From a virus: 64,000 bases of DNA. Position 1 is the stretch's first letter; each line of letters opens with the position of its first letter. The position numbers were made by a program, and so were the translations under genes. The notes beneath the pieces are model-generated. The model saw only the letters and a program-made list of their open reading frames with translations. It searched no databases and was not told where the DNA came from. The DNA lies in IMG/VR virus record IMGVR_UViG_3300046328_000446, positions 1-64,000 of that record; one strand, written 5' to 3'. Below are positions 9,301-17,254 of the stretch, piece by piece.

Positions 9301-12300
9301 CTTTTATGTCAAATGCTCAACAGAGTCCATTTGGTAGTAGTATTATTTATCCACTAGGTATAACTATAAATGAAGAACTAATAAATTCATTCTTAGATAT
9401 AGCAGTGTTTAATGGCTTGCTTACACAAGAGGATAGAAATAAGATATCTGGATACGAAATATTTAGAGGGGATATCTCTCTAGATAGAAGTGTAGTAGCC
9501 TCAGGGTTGTTATACGATATGAGAAAGTACAAGGAGAACAACACTAAAACAGTGTACTACCCTAACTACCCTTTTAATAGTTACCAGAATGATGTAATGA
9601 ACCTAGATGAAGACTTATCTTCAGAAAATGGTGTTACATTTGGACAATCAAATAGAAACTACACATTTCATTCACCAGAAACAGATTACTACAGACAAGG
9701 ACTACCTTCAGAATTAAGTATTCAAGGTTACATGTTTGGTAATTCTAGAGGGCACTTTGATGAAGTACAAGGACACCCTAAGTGGGTTATCTTATCAGAT
9801 AAAGCAAGAAACCTTGCAGATGTACTTGCAGGACTACAAGTTACAGCAGAGGCGGTAATAAAAACTGCAGAAATAGCAGCAGCAGGATCTGGAAGTTATG
9901 CTTTTGGTTGGTGGGCTTTTGGTGGAATGACAAATGGTGGTGGAGCTACTCAAAATATAGTTGGAGGAGCTATAGCAACAGCAGCAACTATAGCAGCAGC
10001 TATTCTTGAAACAGCCACAGCTATAGTGTTCAAATTTGGACAATATAGATATGAATGGTTAAAAATATTTAGAGATTTTGGAAGCCCACATAATTTTGCT
10101 TACTACTACTATGCAGATGGATTCTACAACTACATACAAAATTCACAAGAAGTAGGTAATAAGATAAGAGGATTACATGTAACTAAATACCTAAAGGATG
10201 GTAGATTTGTAACTACAAATGAAGTTACAGGAGAGCGATTAAATATCAATAACATTGATAGAGAAAACTCTGTACTAGTATCTTTTGGAGACATGCCAAT
10301 ATCTTACCCAAACAGTGGTTACAAAACTTATGACAAAGGATCAGATGCTAGTATAACGTACCAATCACAAGCAGGATATAATACTATTGGTCGTAGCCCA
10401 GAAGTGGTAAAGAATATTGCTTCTCCTTATGCAGCTATAAAAAACTATTTGCCTACACAGTACGGTACAATAAGTTCTATCAAATGGTTATCTACAGGTT
10501 TTAGAGGAGATTTAAGAAATGCCTCTACAGGATGTCTATCTATTTTTGGAGGAGATACTTATATATCTAGACATACTCTTAAAAGAAAGATGCCGTTGTT
10601 TTTAGTAACTGCAATGAAACAAGCAGATTTAACACCTTATAACTATTTCTTTTATAGTAACATAGGTAAAAATCCTAAATTCTATTGTAGCTATGAGCAA
10701 AACAAAGATTTCTCAAGCGGTGGAAAAGCTTTCCCAGATATTGTTAGTGATTATGTGTTTGACAACCTTGCAGACTCAGGTAACTATATAGTACCACCTT
10801 CAAAGTTCTACTTATACTACTATGGTATAACAAACTTTTTAGCAGAGACTAGAATAAACACAAACTACAGATACGGAGGAAAAGAACTAAATAGAAACTT
10901 TTACCCACTAGTAGGAGACTTAGGAGCATGGACACAAGAAGAGTCAGTATCTATTAGAGAGCCTAATGTATTTTTGTACAACACAGAGTACTCAAAACAG
11001 ATATCGCTTACTAGAAGAAGAACATTGTCAGACACTTACGAAAGAGCTTTTAACGAGTGTACACAAGATATGCCAAATGGTATTATTGCAAGTTTACCGG
11101 ATAGTACTGAGAATTCTCTATACGATCCTTGGTTAATATATAGACCATTAGATATTTTTGAATTTCCTTCAAACTATGGTAAACTAAAAGATATCATTGA
11201 TATAGAAGGACAAGCAATACTTGCTAGATTTGCAAATACAGCAGTACTATACAACAAAGTAGATAGTAAAGTAGATGACGGGTCAAACCCTACACTTTCT
11301 TTATTGGGGGGTAACTCTTTCTTTCAAAGAAGATCTACATCTTTCCATAACACTAGATTAGGATATGGTGGTACACAAAATGCTACGTTTATATCTAATG
11401 AGTACGGACATTTCTATGCGGATGCACAGAGAGGACAGGTATTAATGGTACCATCTAATGGAGAAGGTATGGTAGAAATATCTTCTATGGCAGGTGACAA
11501 ACAAAGTGGAATGAGAAACTGGTTTAAAGAGCACTTACCATTTAAGATACTAAACCACTTACCTAATGTAGATATAGACAACCCTTATAACGGAGTTGGT
11601 CTTACAATGGGTTGGGATAGTAGATATAGAAGAGTGTTCTTGACTAAGAAAGACTACATACCTAAAAATGATTGTATACAATATATTGAAGGTCAAGGTT
11701 TTGTAATAGACGACACTGTTTGTAATGGTGAACCAGCAACAATCTCTTGCCCAGCAGGTTATACATTAGTCGGGAATGTTTGTCAGAGAAATTCTGAAAC
11801 TGTTAACCTTTGTCCAGACGGATGGGAATATGATTCAGAAAATAAGACATGTGTATTAATAGAGACTGTAGAAGCAGAGTGTATATGTGCAGCAAATGTA
11901 GAGGTAAGTCCTCAAACAATATGTAGTGGAGATACTACAAGCGTAGCACTTACAAGCACAGAACCAGGAGTAAGTTTCTCATGGACAGCTTCAGCTTCTG
12001 GAGTAACAGGAGCATCATCTGGATCAGGCCTAGCAATAGCACAAACATTATCAGGAGCAGGTACTGTAACATATACAGTAACACCTTTTGAAATAGTTAG
12101 CGGATGTCAAGGAGTACCTGTACAAGTAATAGTTACAGTGAATGCACAACCAAACATAATAGTTACACCTACTTCCCCACAAGGAATAGAAAGTGGAGAT
12201 ACAACTAATATAGCGATAAGCAGCAGTTTGTCTGGAACAACATTCTCATGGACTGTCTCACAAACAACAGGTATAACAGGAGCTACAGCAGGTACAGGTA

Positions 12301-12899
12301 ACTCAATAACAGATACAATATCTGCTACAGAAGCAGGTTCAGCAACGTATACTATAACAGCTACTGCACCTAATGGATGTACAAATGTAACAACCTTTAT
12401 AGTAGAAGTAACACCACCTATAACAGCTTGTTTAAATAGCTTTATGATAGATGTGGAAACACTTGATGGAGGATGTTCAGGACACTCTTGTAGCCATGCT
12501 ACATTTAAACTTATTGCAAATGGTGTAGACTTAGGGTTTGCATATTTGTCTAACACTGGAGGACCATCTGACATGGGTGATGCAGGAAGTGTACCAAACT
12601 TAAATATAAACCCAGCTACAGGATTGCCTGGAAGTAATGGAAATAGATATAACAGGTTTACACTTACACCTACACAAGTTACAGCATTATTAGCTACAAC
12701 TACAACTGGTGATGTATCTTTCTCACTAAATTGTGATCAAACAACTGGATGGAATAATTATGGTGGAGTAACCGGTGCATGTCATACAAGTGCAGCGAAT
12801 ATGAAAATTTATGTAGGGGGAAGTACAACACCAATATATAACAATTGTCCAAACGGTAATTCTATAACAATAAATGTCTGTACTGGTCAAATAGTATAG
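6318..12899 (+). CDS. Muzzle-like giant tail protein with C-terminal Ig/PKD-like repeats, 2,193 aa
   Basis: The N-terminal signature (INLSSAKTGMVKDTHPSQL ... YTHALNANIES, NLTNEKSNI) is the one I recognise from the large muzzle/stabilisation proteins of crAss-like phages, which close the tail tube. Residues about 100-1,790 are a beta-rich body with several Cys-rich islands and an Ala-rich hydrophobic stretch at about 1,170-1,235. A Cys-rich segment (about 1,790-1,857) leads into two tandem Ig/PKD-like domains (about 1,858-2,035) of the kind common in Bacteroidota secreted proteins (SGDTTSVAL...FSWTAS...; SGDTTNIAI...FSWTVS...). A last Cys-containing module (2,036-2,193) follows. It ends in TAG, one of few TAG stops here. 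The family is inferred from the N-terminal signature, size and synteny; the Ig/PKD repeats are directly visible. Confidence 0.7.
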   Translation: MAQQQNKKINLSSAKTGMVKDTHPSQLTDAQYTHALNANIESESGDSFNLTNEKSNILASKFKAGFKVIGFENDIDSNSTFFFLTNPSTGVGEFGVIEDNQNTNDISDILVDCKDCNKANQLAEPLENLVQLPLQTYTTLLTDADGYLNPTTNICMPFVKGSGFNFSVDHPIKKIVIKNEKCGKNIYFSDDYNVPRHINITDLLDGKYHDQNVPCNDNVTTPCINYDELRIFKLFNIPKIEPATIELGGRLPMGMYEFLIAYSDAAGNEISPYYSITNPIAIFDKNNRILEQKNLADRTNLAIRLVVSGLDKKYSHYKVAVIQTADIEGASRYFIEGIHTINDNTVVYTTEQNKLATSFDKLLIDQLNVERSEGLTASNNILFQYGITQKKEINLQPVMNLLGEFMQWQTHIAPESLYENGVLSSKFLGYNRDEVVPFSIRFLLDGGYETSIFPLISRKMLLFEDELVVNEAGVGINDDIESIIKNKQECNTVNRNKRWQFYNTAFLDDSTVCEGNDSIETVVVTEPITKTCIVEEVETVASGTISIELDNEDYIDLAQYIEDNKGNCPSEFIGTDICAALGADYSAVECDIDPFLDMDCSDITVVPEIVIGDITNEVTEKIEKIFPSNYVVARAPKNCNVYPNNDSTQPAQDPNNILGYQPGQQDQPLTVYVRDSDFENEDCAYATEIVNYTNTSDNLNLGAVNNYYVASSQNSLLTSKTPAASGISGNFLNKIHKGGLWFKGDTEGKSKFIVDISKQKVTAYTDDLNSGSQVRVSIFKSCSDATAIYSKIVDLSSGEMLLFEKDGTTLKIKDSSGTAIPPIPNGWPSNKKYFVVVDAPITTRSIDTDPDMLITTLETVYLVTPTKSCYTVTKRDIEFSRIDVSWDAIRIDKKLVYQATCNFNQPIVQSCKAIPFKKGNFAYWESEETYPDNPELYDSRSLSIPQNFIPVDLRSEFEDAFVKSIANGKYILNDNANFTCANIRHFKFPDNQLVPFMSNAQQSPFGSSIIYPLGITINEELINSFLDIAVFNGLLTQEDRNKISGYEIFRGDISLDRSVVASGLLYDMRKYKENNTKTVYYPNYPFNSYQNDVMNLDEDLSSENGVTFGQSNRNYTFHSPETDYYRQGLPSELSIQGYMFGNSRGHFDEVQGHPKWVILSDKARNLADVLAGLQVTAEAVIKTAEIAAAGSGSYAFGWWAFGGMTNGGGATQNIVGGAIATAATIAAAILETATAIVFKFGQYRYEWLKIFRDFGSPHNFAYYYYADGFYNYIQNSQEVGNKIRGLHVTKYLKDGRFVTTNEVTGERLNINNIDRENSVLVSFGDMPISYPNSGYKTYDKGSDASITYQSQAGYNTIGRSPEVVKNIASPYAAIKNYLPTQYGTISSIKWLSTGFRGDLRNASTGCLSIFGGDTYISRHTLKRKMPLFLVTAMKQADLTPYNYFFYSNIGKNPKFYCSYEQNKDFSSGGKAFPDIVSDYVFDNLADSGNYIVPPSKFYLYYYGITNFLAETRINTNYRYGGKELNRNFYPLVGDLGAWTQEESVSIREPNVFLYNTEYSKQISLTRRRTLSDTYERAFNECTQDMPNGIIASLPDSTENSLYDPWLIYRPLDIFEFPSNYGKLKDIIDIEGQAILARFANTAVLYNKVDSKVDDGSNPTLSLLGGNSFFQRRSTSFHNTRLGYGGTQNATFISNEYGHFYADAQRGQVLMVPSNGEGMVEISSMAGDKQSGMRNWFKEHLPFKILNHLPNVDIDNPYNGVGLTMGWDSRYRRVFLTKKDYIPKNDCIQYIEGQGFVIDDTVCNGEPATISCPAGYTLVGNVCQRNSETVNLCPDGWEYDSENKTCVLIETVEAECICAANVEVSPQTICSGDTTSVALTSTEPGVSFSWTASASGVTGASSGSGLAIAQTLSGAGTVTYTVTPFEIVSGCQGVPVQVIVTVNAQPNIIVTPTSPQGIESGDTTNIAISSSLSGTTFSWTVSQTTGITGATAGTGNSITDTISATEAGSATYTITATAPNGCTNVTTFIVEVTPPITACLNSFMIDVETLDGGCSGHSCSHATFKLIANGVDLGFAYLSNTGGPSDMGDAGSVPNLNINPATGLPGSNGNRYNRFTLTPTQVTALLATTTTGDVSFSLNCDQTTGWNNYGGVTGACHTSAANMKIYVGGSTTPIYNNCPNGNSITINVCTGQIV

Positions 12900-12917
12900 T
12901 AATAAAAAAATATAAAA

Positions 12918-13847
12918 ATGAATTGTAATTGTCCAAGTGAAGATTATGTAATGTCTACAGTAGACGGTATAGTAATATGTACAAAAACAACAGTGTTAAG
13001 TGAAATAGAGTGTCCACCAGGATGTGCATTAGTTGTACATCCTGATGGCAATGCTCATTGCAACTGTGTAGAAACAGTGCCTGTAATAGTAACTAATTCA
13101 ATTGTACCAATAGAGATAACGCCTGAAAACTTTGAAGATGTTTCTTGGACTGTGGCTTTCTCGCCTGTACTTGGTTCTTGGATGAGTTTTTACAGCTTTA
13201 AGCCTAACTATTACATTAGCCACAACAACTATTTCCAAACCGGTATAAATGATTCATCAGATGTATCTGAATTTGGTTTATGGTCACACTTACTTACAAA
13301 CAAATCTTATCAAGTATTCTACGGTAAAAAACAACCTTTTATGATAGAATACCCTATAAAAGAAGAGTTTGCAACTAAGACTTTAAACAATGTCCAAATA
13401 TGGACAGAGGCTAAAAGGTACCACAATGATTATGACTATGCTACTAGTATAGGATTAACATTTAATAAGTCTATGATCTACAATAATATAGTATGTTCAG
13501 GTAATCTAAACTTAATACCGGAGAAAACAAAAACAGCTAACTCTAAGAACTATCCTAAGACTAATATAAACAATACTCAGGATATTATGATAACTAACCC
13601 AGATGGTTTTAAATGGAACTATGATTATTTCTATAACAGGGTAAAAAGCAATACTAGCAATATACCATTTTTATTACAAGATAAGAATCAAATAGAAAAA
13701 TTTGTAAACACAACATCAGTTAGTTTTAAAGGAAAAGCTTTACTAGAAAGAATGGTAGGAGACTGGTTTTTAAATAGACTTACTTACGACAAAGATAGTA
13801 GATATAGCTTAGCTTTAAAGTTCACTATTAATGAGTCAGAAATTTAA
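12918..13847 (+). CDS. Muzzle-associated protein, probably the detached C-terminal part, 309 aa
   Basis: Residues 1-55 are Cys-rich (MNCNCPSEDYV ... CPPGCALVVHPDG ... CNC) and resemble the Cys-rich segment late in the preceding muzzle gene. Residues about 65-300 (EDVSWTVAFSPVLGSWMSFY, SFKPNYYISHNNYFQTG, WTEAKRYHNDYDYATSI) look like the C-terminal region I associate with intact muzzle proteins of related phages. It starts 18 nt after the muzzle stop, with an A-rich leader, and is the last gene of this unit. I infer that the ancestral muzzle chain is split into two polypeptides, with Ig-like repeats inserted at the break. A separate tail-tip protein is the alternative. Confidence 0.5.
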   Translation: MNCNCPSEDYVMSTVDGIVICTKTTVLSEIECPPGCALVVHPDGNAHCNCVETVPVIVTNSIVPIEITPENFEDVSWTVAFSPVLGSWMSFYSFKPNYYISHNNYFQTGINDSSDVSEFGLWSHLLTNKSYQVFYGKKQPFMIEYPIKEEFATKTLNNVQIWTEAKRYHNDYDYATSIGLTFNKSMIYNNIVCSGNLNLIPEKTKTANSKNYPKTNINNTQDIMITNPDGFKWNYDYFYNRVKSNTSNIPFLLQDKNQIEKFVNTTSVSFKGKALLERMVGDWFLNRLTYDKDSRYSLALKFTINESEI

Positions 13848-13852
13848 CTAAT

Positions 13853-13883
13853 TTTGTAAATTCAATAAATTTTCTTAATTTTG
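13853..13883 (+). promoter_or_regulatory. Bacteroidota-type promoter P2
   Basis: TTTG at 13853-13856, a 19-nt spacer, and TAATTTTG at 13876-13883. It lies in the 74-nt gap between the 309-residue protein gene and the peptidoglycan hydrolase gene. Confidence 0.8.
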
Positions 13884-13916
13884 CCCCTTAATACAATTAG
13901 GGGGCATAACTTTTTT
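13883..13916 (+). terminator. Terminator-like hairpin between promoter P2 and the start codon
   Basis: A 10-bp stem (13883-13892 / 13896-13905, one G-T pair) with a 3-nt ACA loop is followed by ATAAC and TTTTTT (13911-13916). It sits right at the predicted start of the P2 transcript, so it could end upstream transcripts, attenuate P2, or protect the 5' end of the new mRNA. Confidence 0.65.
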
Positions 13917-13921
13917 ACAAT

Positions 13922-16900
13922 ATGGCAGACAATATAACTAGGCCGGGTAATGTTAGTGATCAGCAGTGGGTAAAAGCACAACAACTATACAATACAGCTA
14001 AAAATAGAGGGGATAGATATCCAGAGCTAACTGTAGCACAAGCTGCGTTAGAGACAGGCTGGTTTAAAAGCCCTGCTGGAAAATATAATTACTTTGGACA
14101 AAAGGCTTCAAGTAGCCAACAAGGTTCTTTAAAATCAACCACAGAGGTTTCTGGGGGGTCTTCCTATAGAACAAAGGCAAAGTTTAGAGATTATAATACA
14201 TTAGATGAAGCAGTAGATGATAGGATAAAAAAATGGGGTAGTAAATATAAAAATGCAAACACTGTAGACGAAGCAATAAGCAGTATTTGGAGATACAACC
14301 CAAAAACAAGATCTGGAGAAGGTTATGCAACAGATGATCAATACGGACAAAAACTAAAAAGCATTCTTGGTTCTATGGGGGTTAGTACTTCAGACCAAGG
14401 TAATTTAGGAGGAGCAAGATTTCAAGGATATGATATGCCAGACTATGGTGTAAATACAAATGTAAACTTAAACACAAATACAGGAGAATACACAACAGCT
14501 CCAGAATACCAAGAATCTGCTAAAAACACAGAAGCCCAAGCAGCAAAAGAGGAACTTTTACAAAAACAAAACGAAAAAGATTTCCTAGCTGAAATACAAG
14601 CTTCACAACAGCAGCAACAAGAACAACAACAAGATCCAGGCATTGATCAATCATACTACCAAATGCCAGGTATAGCTTTACCAGAATACCAACAAATAGC
14701 CGCAGAACAAGCACAGAGTCAAAGCCAATTTCAATTCCAAGTAGGAGGAAAAAAGGTATCAGATGAACAGCAATGGACTATAGATTATATACAATCACCA
14801 AAATACAGAGAGAGACTAAAGAACAGTGGGTATAAGGATGTAGATAAAGAGATACAAACTAGGCTTAGCAATGTAAAAAATACAGGAGTAAGCAACTTAA
14901 AGAAGGGGCTATGGGAAAACCTAAAAGAGTTTAGATTACCGCCTGAATCAGGTAGCCAATTTAACTACAAAGAAGTTCTAATAGATTACCCAAGTGATCT
15001 TGAATATACAAATAAAACTTACCCAGAACTTACTCCACCTACAAGAAGTGAGATAGTAACTCACGAAATTGGTCATGGAGAAACTTCTTATGGAGGGGCA
15101 GATAAACTAAGACTTAACGATTACGATAAGAGAAACTTAGAAAAAAGAGCTCGTAATGTGGGTTGGATAAATGACCATGACAAAGAGGCAGACGAAAATA
15201 AGTCTGATATAAATGCTTTTAGATACCAGTTAAAAAAACAAGGTATATATGATGCAGGTAAAGAAGAGTTTACAAAAGAGCATCTTAAAAAAGCAAAAGA
15301 AACTTTTACAAAAGGCAGATTAGGAAGAAACTACTCAGACAAGAGTTTGATATGGTTAATGAATAACATTGCACAGAATGATGATGTAAATGAGGAAGAG
15401 ATAGCTTATGCACAAAATGGTATGACATTCTTTCCACAAGTGAATACACCTTTTGGTGCACAAAATTACCAAAGTCAGTTTCTACCACAACCTACTCAAA
15501 AACCAAGTGCTACAAGTAAACCAGCCCCAAAAGTAGTTAGAAAGCCTTCTAAATATGAGTCTTTATTTGAGACAGATAACTCAAAAAAGCTAGATACTAG
15601 AGATTTAGTGATGCCTAAGTTCAATGGAATAAGAGAAGGCTCAGGGAATACTTCACAATTAATACTAAATCAACAACAAGAACAAAATAAAAAACTAGTT
15701 AAAGAAGCTTTTAAAAAAGAAGAAGAATCAAAAGCAGCTAAAGAGCTAAACGATTTCAGAAAAGAAGTCTCTTCAAAAGCTATACTAGAAGACACTATAG
15801 AAAATAATGAAGTATCTTTGGATATGAATAACTATAGAACAGAAAAAGATGTAATAAAGCTTCAAAAGATGCTTACTGATAAAGGTTATAACTTAAACCC
15901 ACAAGGTAAATTTACAAACAACGGTATAGACGGTAAGTTAGGTAAAGTTACAAGAGAAGCAATGATAAAGTATAACCAACACAACAGTGAGCCAGGTTAT
16001 GCTAGTATAAAAGAAGGAACTGGATTTATAGGAAATTGTCAAGAAGGGCAATGTTCTGAATACATGCAAAATGAGATCTTCAGAAATGTACAACCTAATC
16101 TTAAAAGAGAGGACTGGAACAAAAAAACAGGACTCTACGGTAATGCATGGGATATTGGAGGCAATATTGTAAAAGCAGGGGGTAGTAAAGTAGAACCAAA
16201 AGCGGTAAAGGCAGGAGATGTAGTAACGATGTTTACCGGTGGTAGAAGTGATTATCAAGGAGAGGCTAATGCTGCAGGAACTGGAACTACACACACAGGA
16301 TTGATAGACAAAGTTAACCCAGATGGAAGCTACTACATACTACACAACGTACATGATAAGAATAGATGGACAGGAGAGTTTGAAGGAAGAGAGTACAGAG
16401 ATTTAGTAAAAGATGGAAAGATAGTTTCAGGAGGGCTTAAAAGAGGCTTTGAAGTTAGAAATGCATTTAGGCCAGATTATAAAGAGGTACAGTTAGGGGA
16501 AAAGAAAATCTTAAGAAATGATTTAAACTTAACTATTGATCCTAAAAAGTCTAGCTTACTATCATCTAAAGAATATGATAATAACTTTACTTCAGCAAAT
16601 GCTAAGACTAAGTTAGAAAAGAACTTTATAAAGCCTTTGAATGACACTAGAAACAAAAGCGTAATAGCTAAAGTTTTTAGTCTTGGAGATGATGAATACC
16701 AATCACTAGCTAAAGTTACATTAGGTATACTAGGTCAAGAAACAAGTTTTGGAACAAATGCTAAATACACTACAGGTACAAAACAACTTGGTGCAGGATT
16801 AGCAAAGCTTGTAGGATATAAGCCAGATGAAGTATCAAAAGGTGCAGGTAGACTTAAGTATGAGACTAATTTTGGAGCAGATGATCTTACAGAGTTGGGT

Positions 16901-17248
16901 ATTACACAAGACAACTTTGATGACGAAGATAAAGCACCATTAACCACTATGTATAAGTTAGCAACAGACTACAAGGGGTTTTTGAAAAAAGGTTATAATA
17001 AAAAAGATGCAATGTATAGAGCTATAACAGTTTACAATGTTTCTTTAAACCATATATCACAAGGTAAAAAAGTGGAAGACTGGGCAAAGAACTATGATGT
17101 AGACTATACAAACAAAGTATTAAACTACTCAAGCATGTTCGATGTAAAATCCGGTAAAAAATCTTATAAGACAGCAACCGATGAATTACTTCTTCATCCA
17201 AATGTATACAAGTGGAGAGGAAAACTAAAAAAAGAAAATAAATTATAA
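13922..17248 (+). CDS. Virion-associated multidomain peptidoglycan hydrolase, 1,108 aa
   Basis: Domains in order: a GH73-type glucosaminidase-like domain (about 1-160: ELTVAQAALETGWFKSPAGK ... YNYFG, with the catalytic Glu in ALETGW); a Gln-rich linker (about 200-270); a zincin-like segment with HEIGH at 381-385 and an acidic HDKEADENKSD stretch after it; a second linker; a peptidoglycan-binding-like repeat (about 638-690: KLQKMLTDKGYN ... GKLGKVTREAM); a Cys peptidase-like domain (NlpC/P60 or CHAP type, Cys706 and/or Cys711, His791 in THTGLID); and a C-terminal lytic-transglycosylase-like domain (Glu940 in GQETSFG). Such modules cut glycan strands or peptide bridges of the cell wall. It heads the unit driven by P2, in the ejection-protein cluster, so a role in penetration during DNA entry is more likely than lysis. 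Individual catalytic assignments are by motif only. Confidence 0.75.
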   Translation: MADNITRPGNVSDQQWVKAQQLYNTAKNRGDRYPELTVAQAALETGWFKSPAGKYNYFGQKASSSQQGSLKSTTEVSGGSSYRTKAKFRDYNTLDEAVDDRIKKWGSKYKNANTVDEAISSIWRYNPKTRSGEGYATDDQYGQKLKSILGSMGVSTSDQGNLGGARFQGYDMPDYGVNTNVNLNTNTGEYTTAPEYQESAKNTEAQAAKEELLQKQNEKDFLAEIQASQQQQQEQQQDPGIDQSYYQMPGIALPEYQQIAAEQAQSQSQFQFQVGGKKVSDEQQWTIDYIQSPKYRERLKNSGYKDVDKEIQTRLSNVKNTGVSNLKKGLWENLKEFRLPPESGSQFNYKEVLIDYPSDLEYTNKTYPELTPPTRSEIVTHEIGHGETSYGGADKLRLNDYDKRNLEKRARNVGWINDHDKEADENKSDINAFRYQLKKQGIYDAGKEEFTKEHLKKAKETFTKGRLGRNYSDKSLIWLMNNIAQNDDVNEEEIAYAQNGMTFFPQVNTPFGAQNYQSQFLPQPTQKPSATSKPAPKVVRKPSKYESLFETDNSKKLDTRDLVMPKFNGIREGSGNTSQLILNQQQEQNKKLVKEAFKKEEESKAAKELNDFRKEVSSKAILEDTIENNEVSLDMNNYRTEKDVIKLQKMLTDKGYNLNPQGKFTNNGIDGKLGKVTREAMIKYNQHNSEPGYASIKEGTGFIGNCQEGQCSEYMQNEIFRNVQPNLKREDWNKKTGLYGNAWDIGGNIVKAGGSKVEPKAVKAGDVVTMFTGGRSDYQGEANAAGTGTTHTGLIDKVNPDGSYYILHNVHDKNRWTGEFEGREYRDLVKDGKIVSGGLKRGFEVRNAFRPDYKEVQLGEKKILRNDLNLTIDPKKSSLLSSKEYDNNFTSANAKTKLEKNFIKPLNDTRNKSVIAKVFSLGDDEYQSLAKVTLGILGQETSFGTNAKYTTGTKQLGAGLAKLVGYKPDEVSKGAGRLKYETNFGADDLTELGITQDNFDDEDKAPLTTMYKLATDYKGFLKKGYNKKDAMYRAITVYNVSLNHISQGKKVEDWAKNYDVDYTNKVLNYSSMFDVKSGKKSYKTATDELLLHPNVYKWRGKLKKENKL

Positions 17249-17254
17249 AATACT

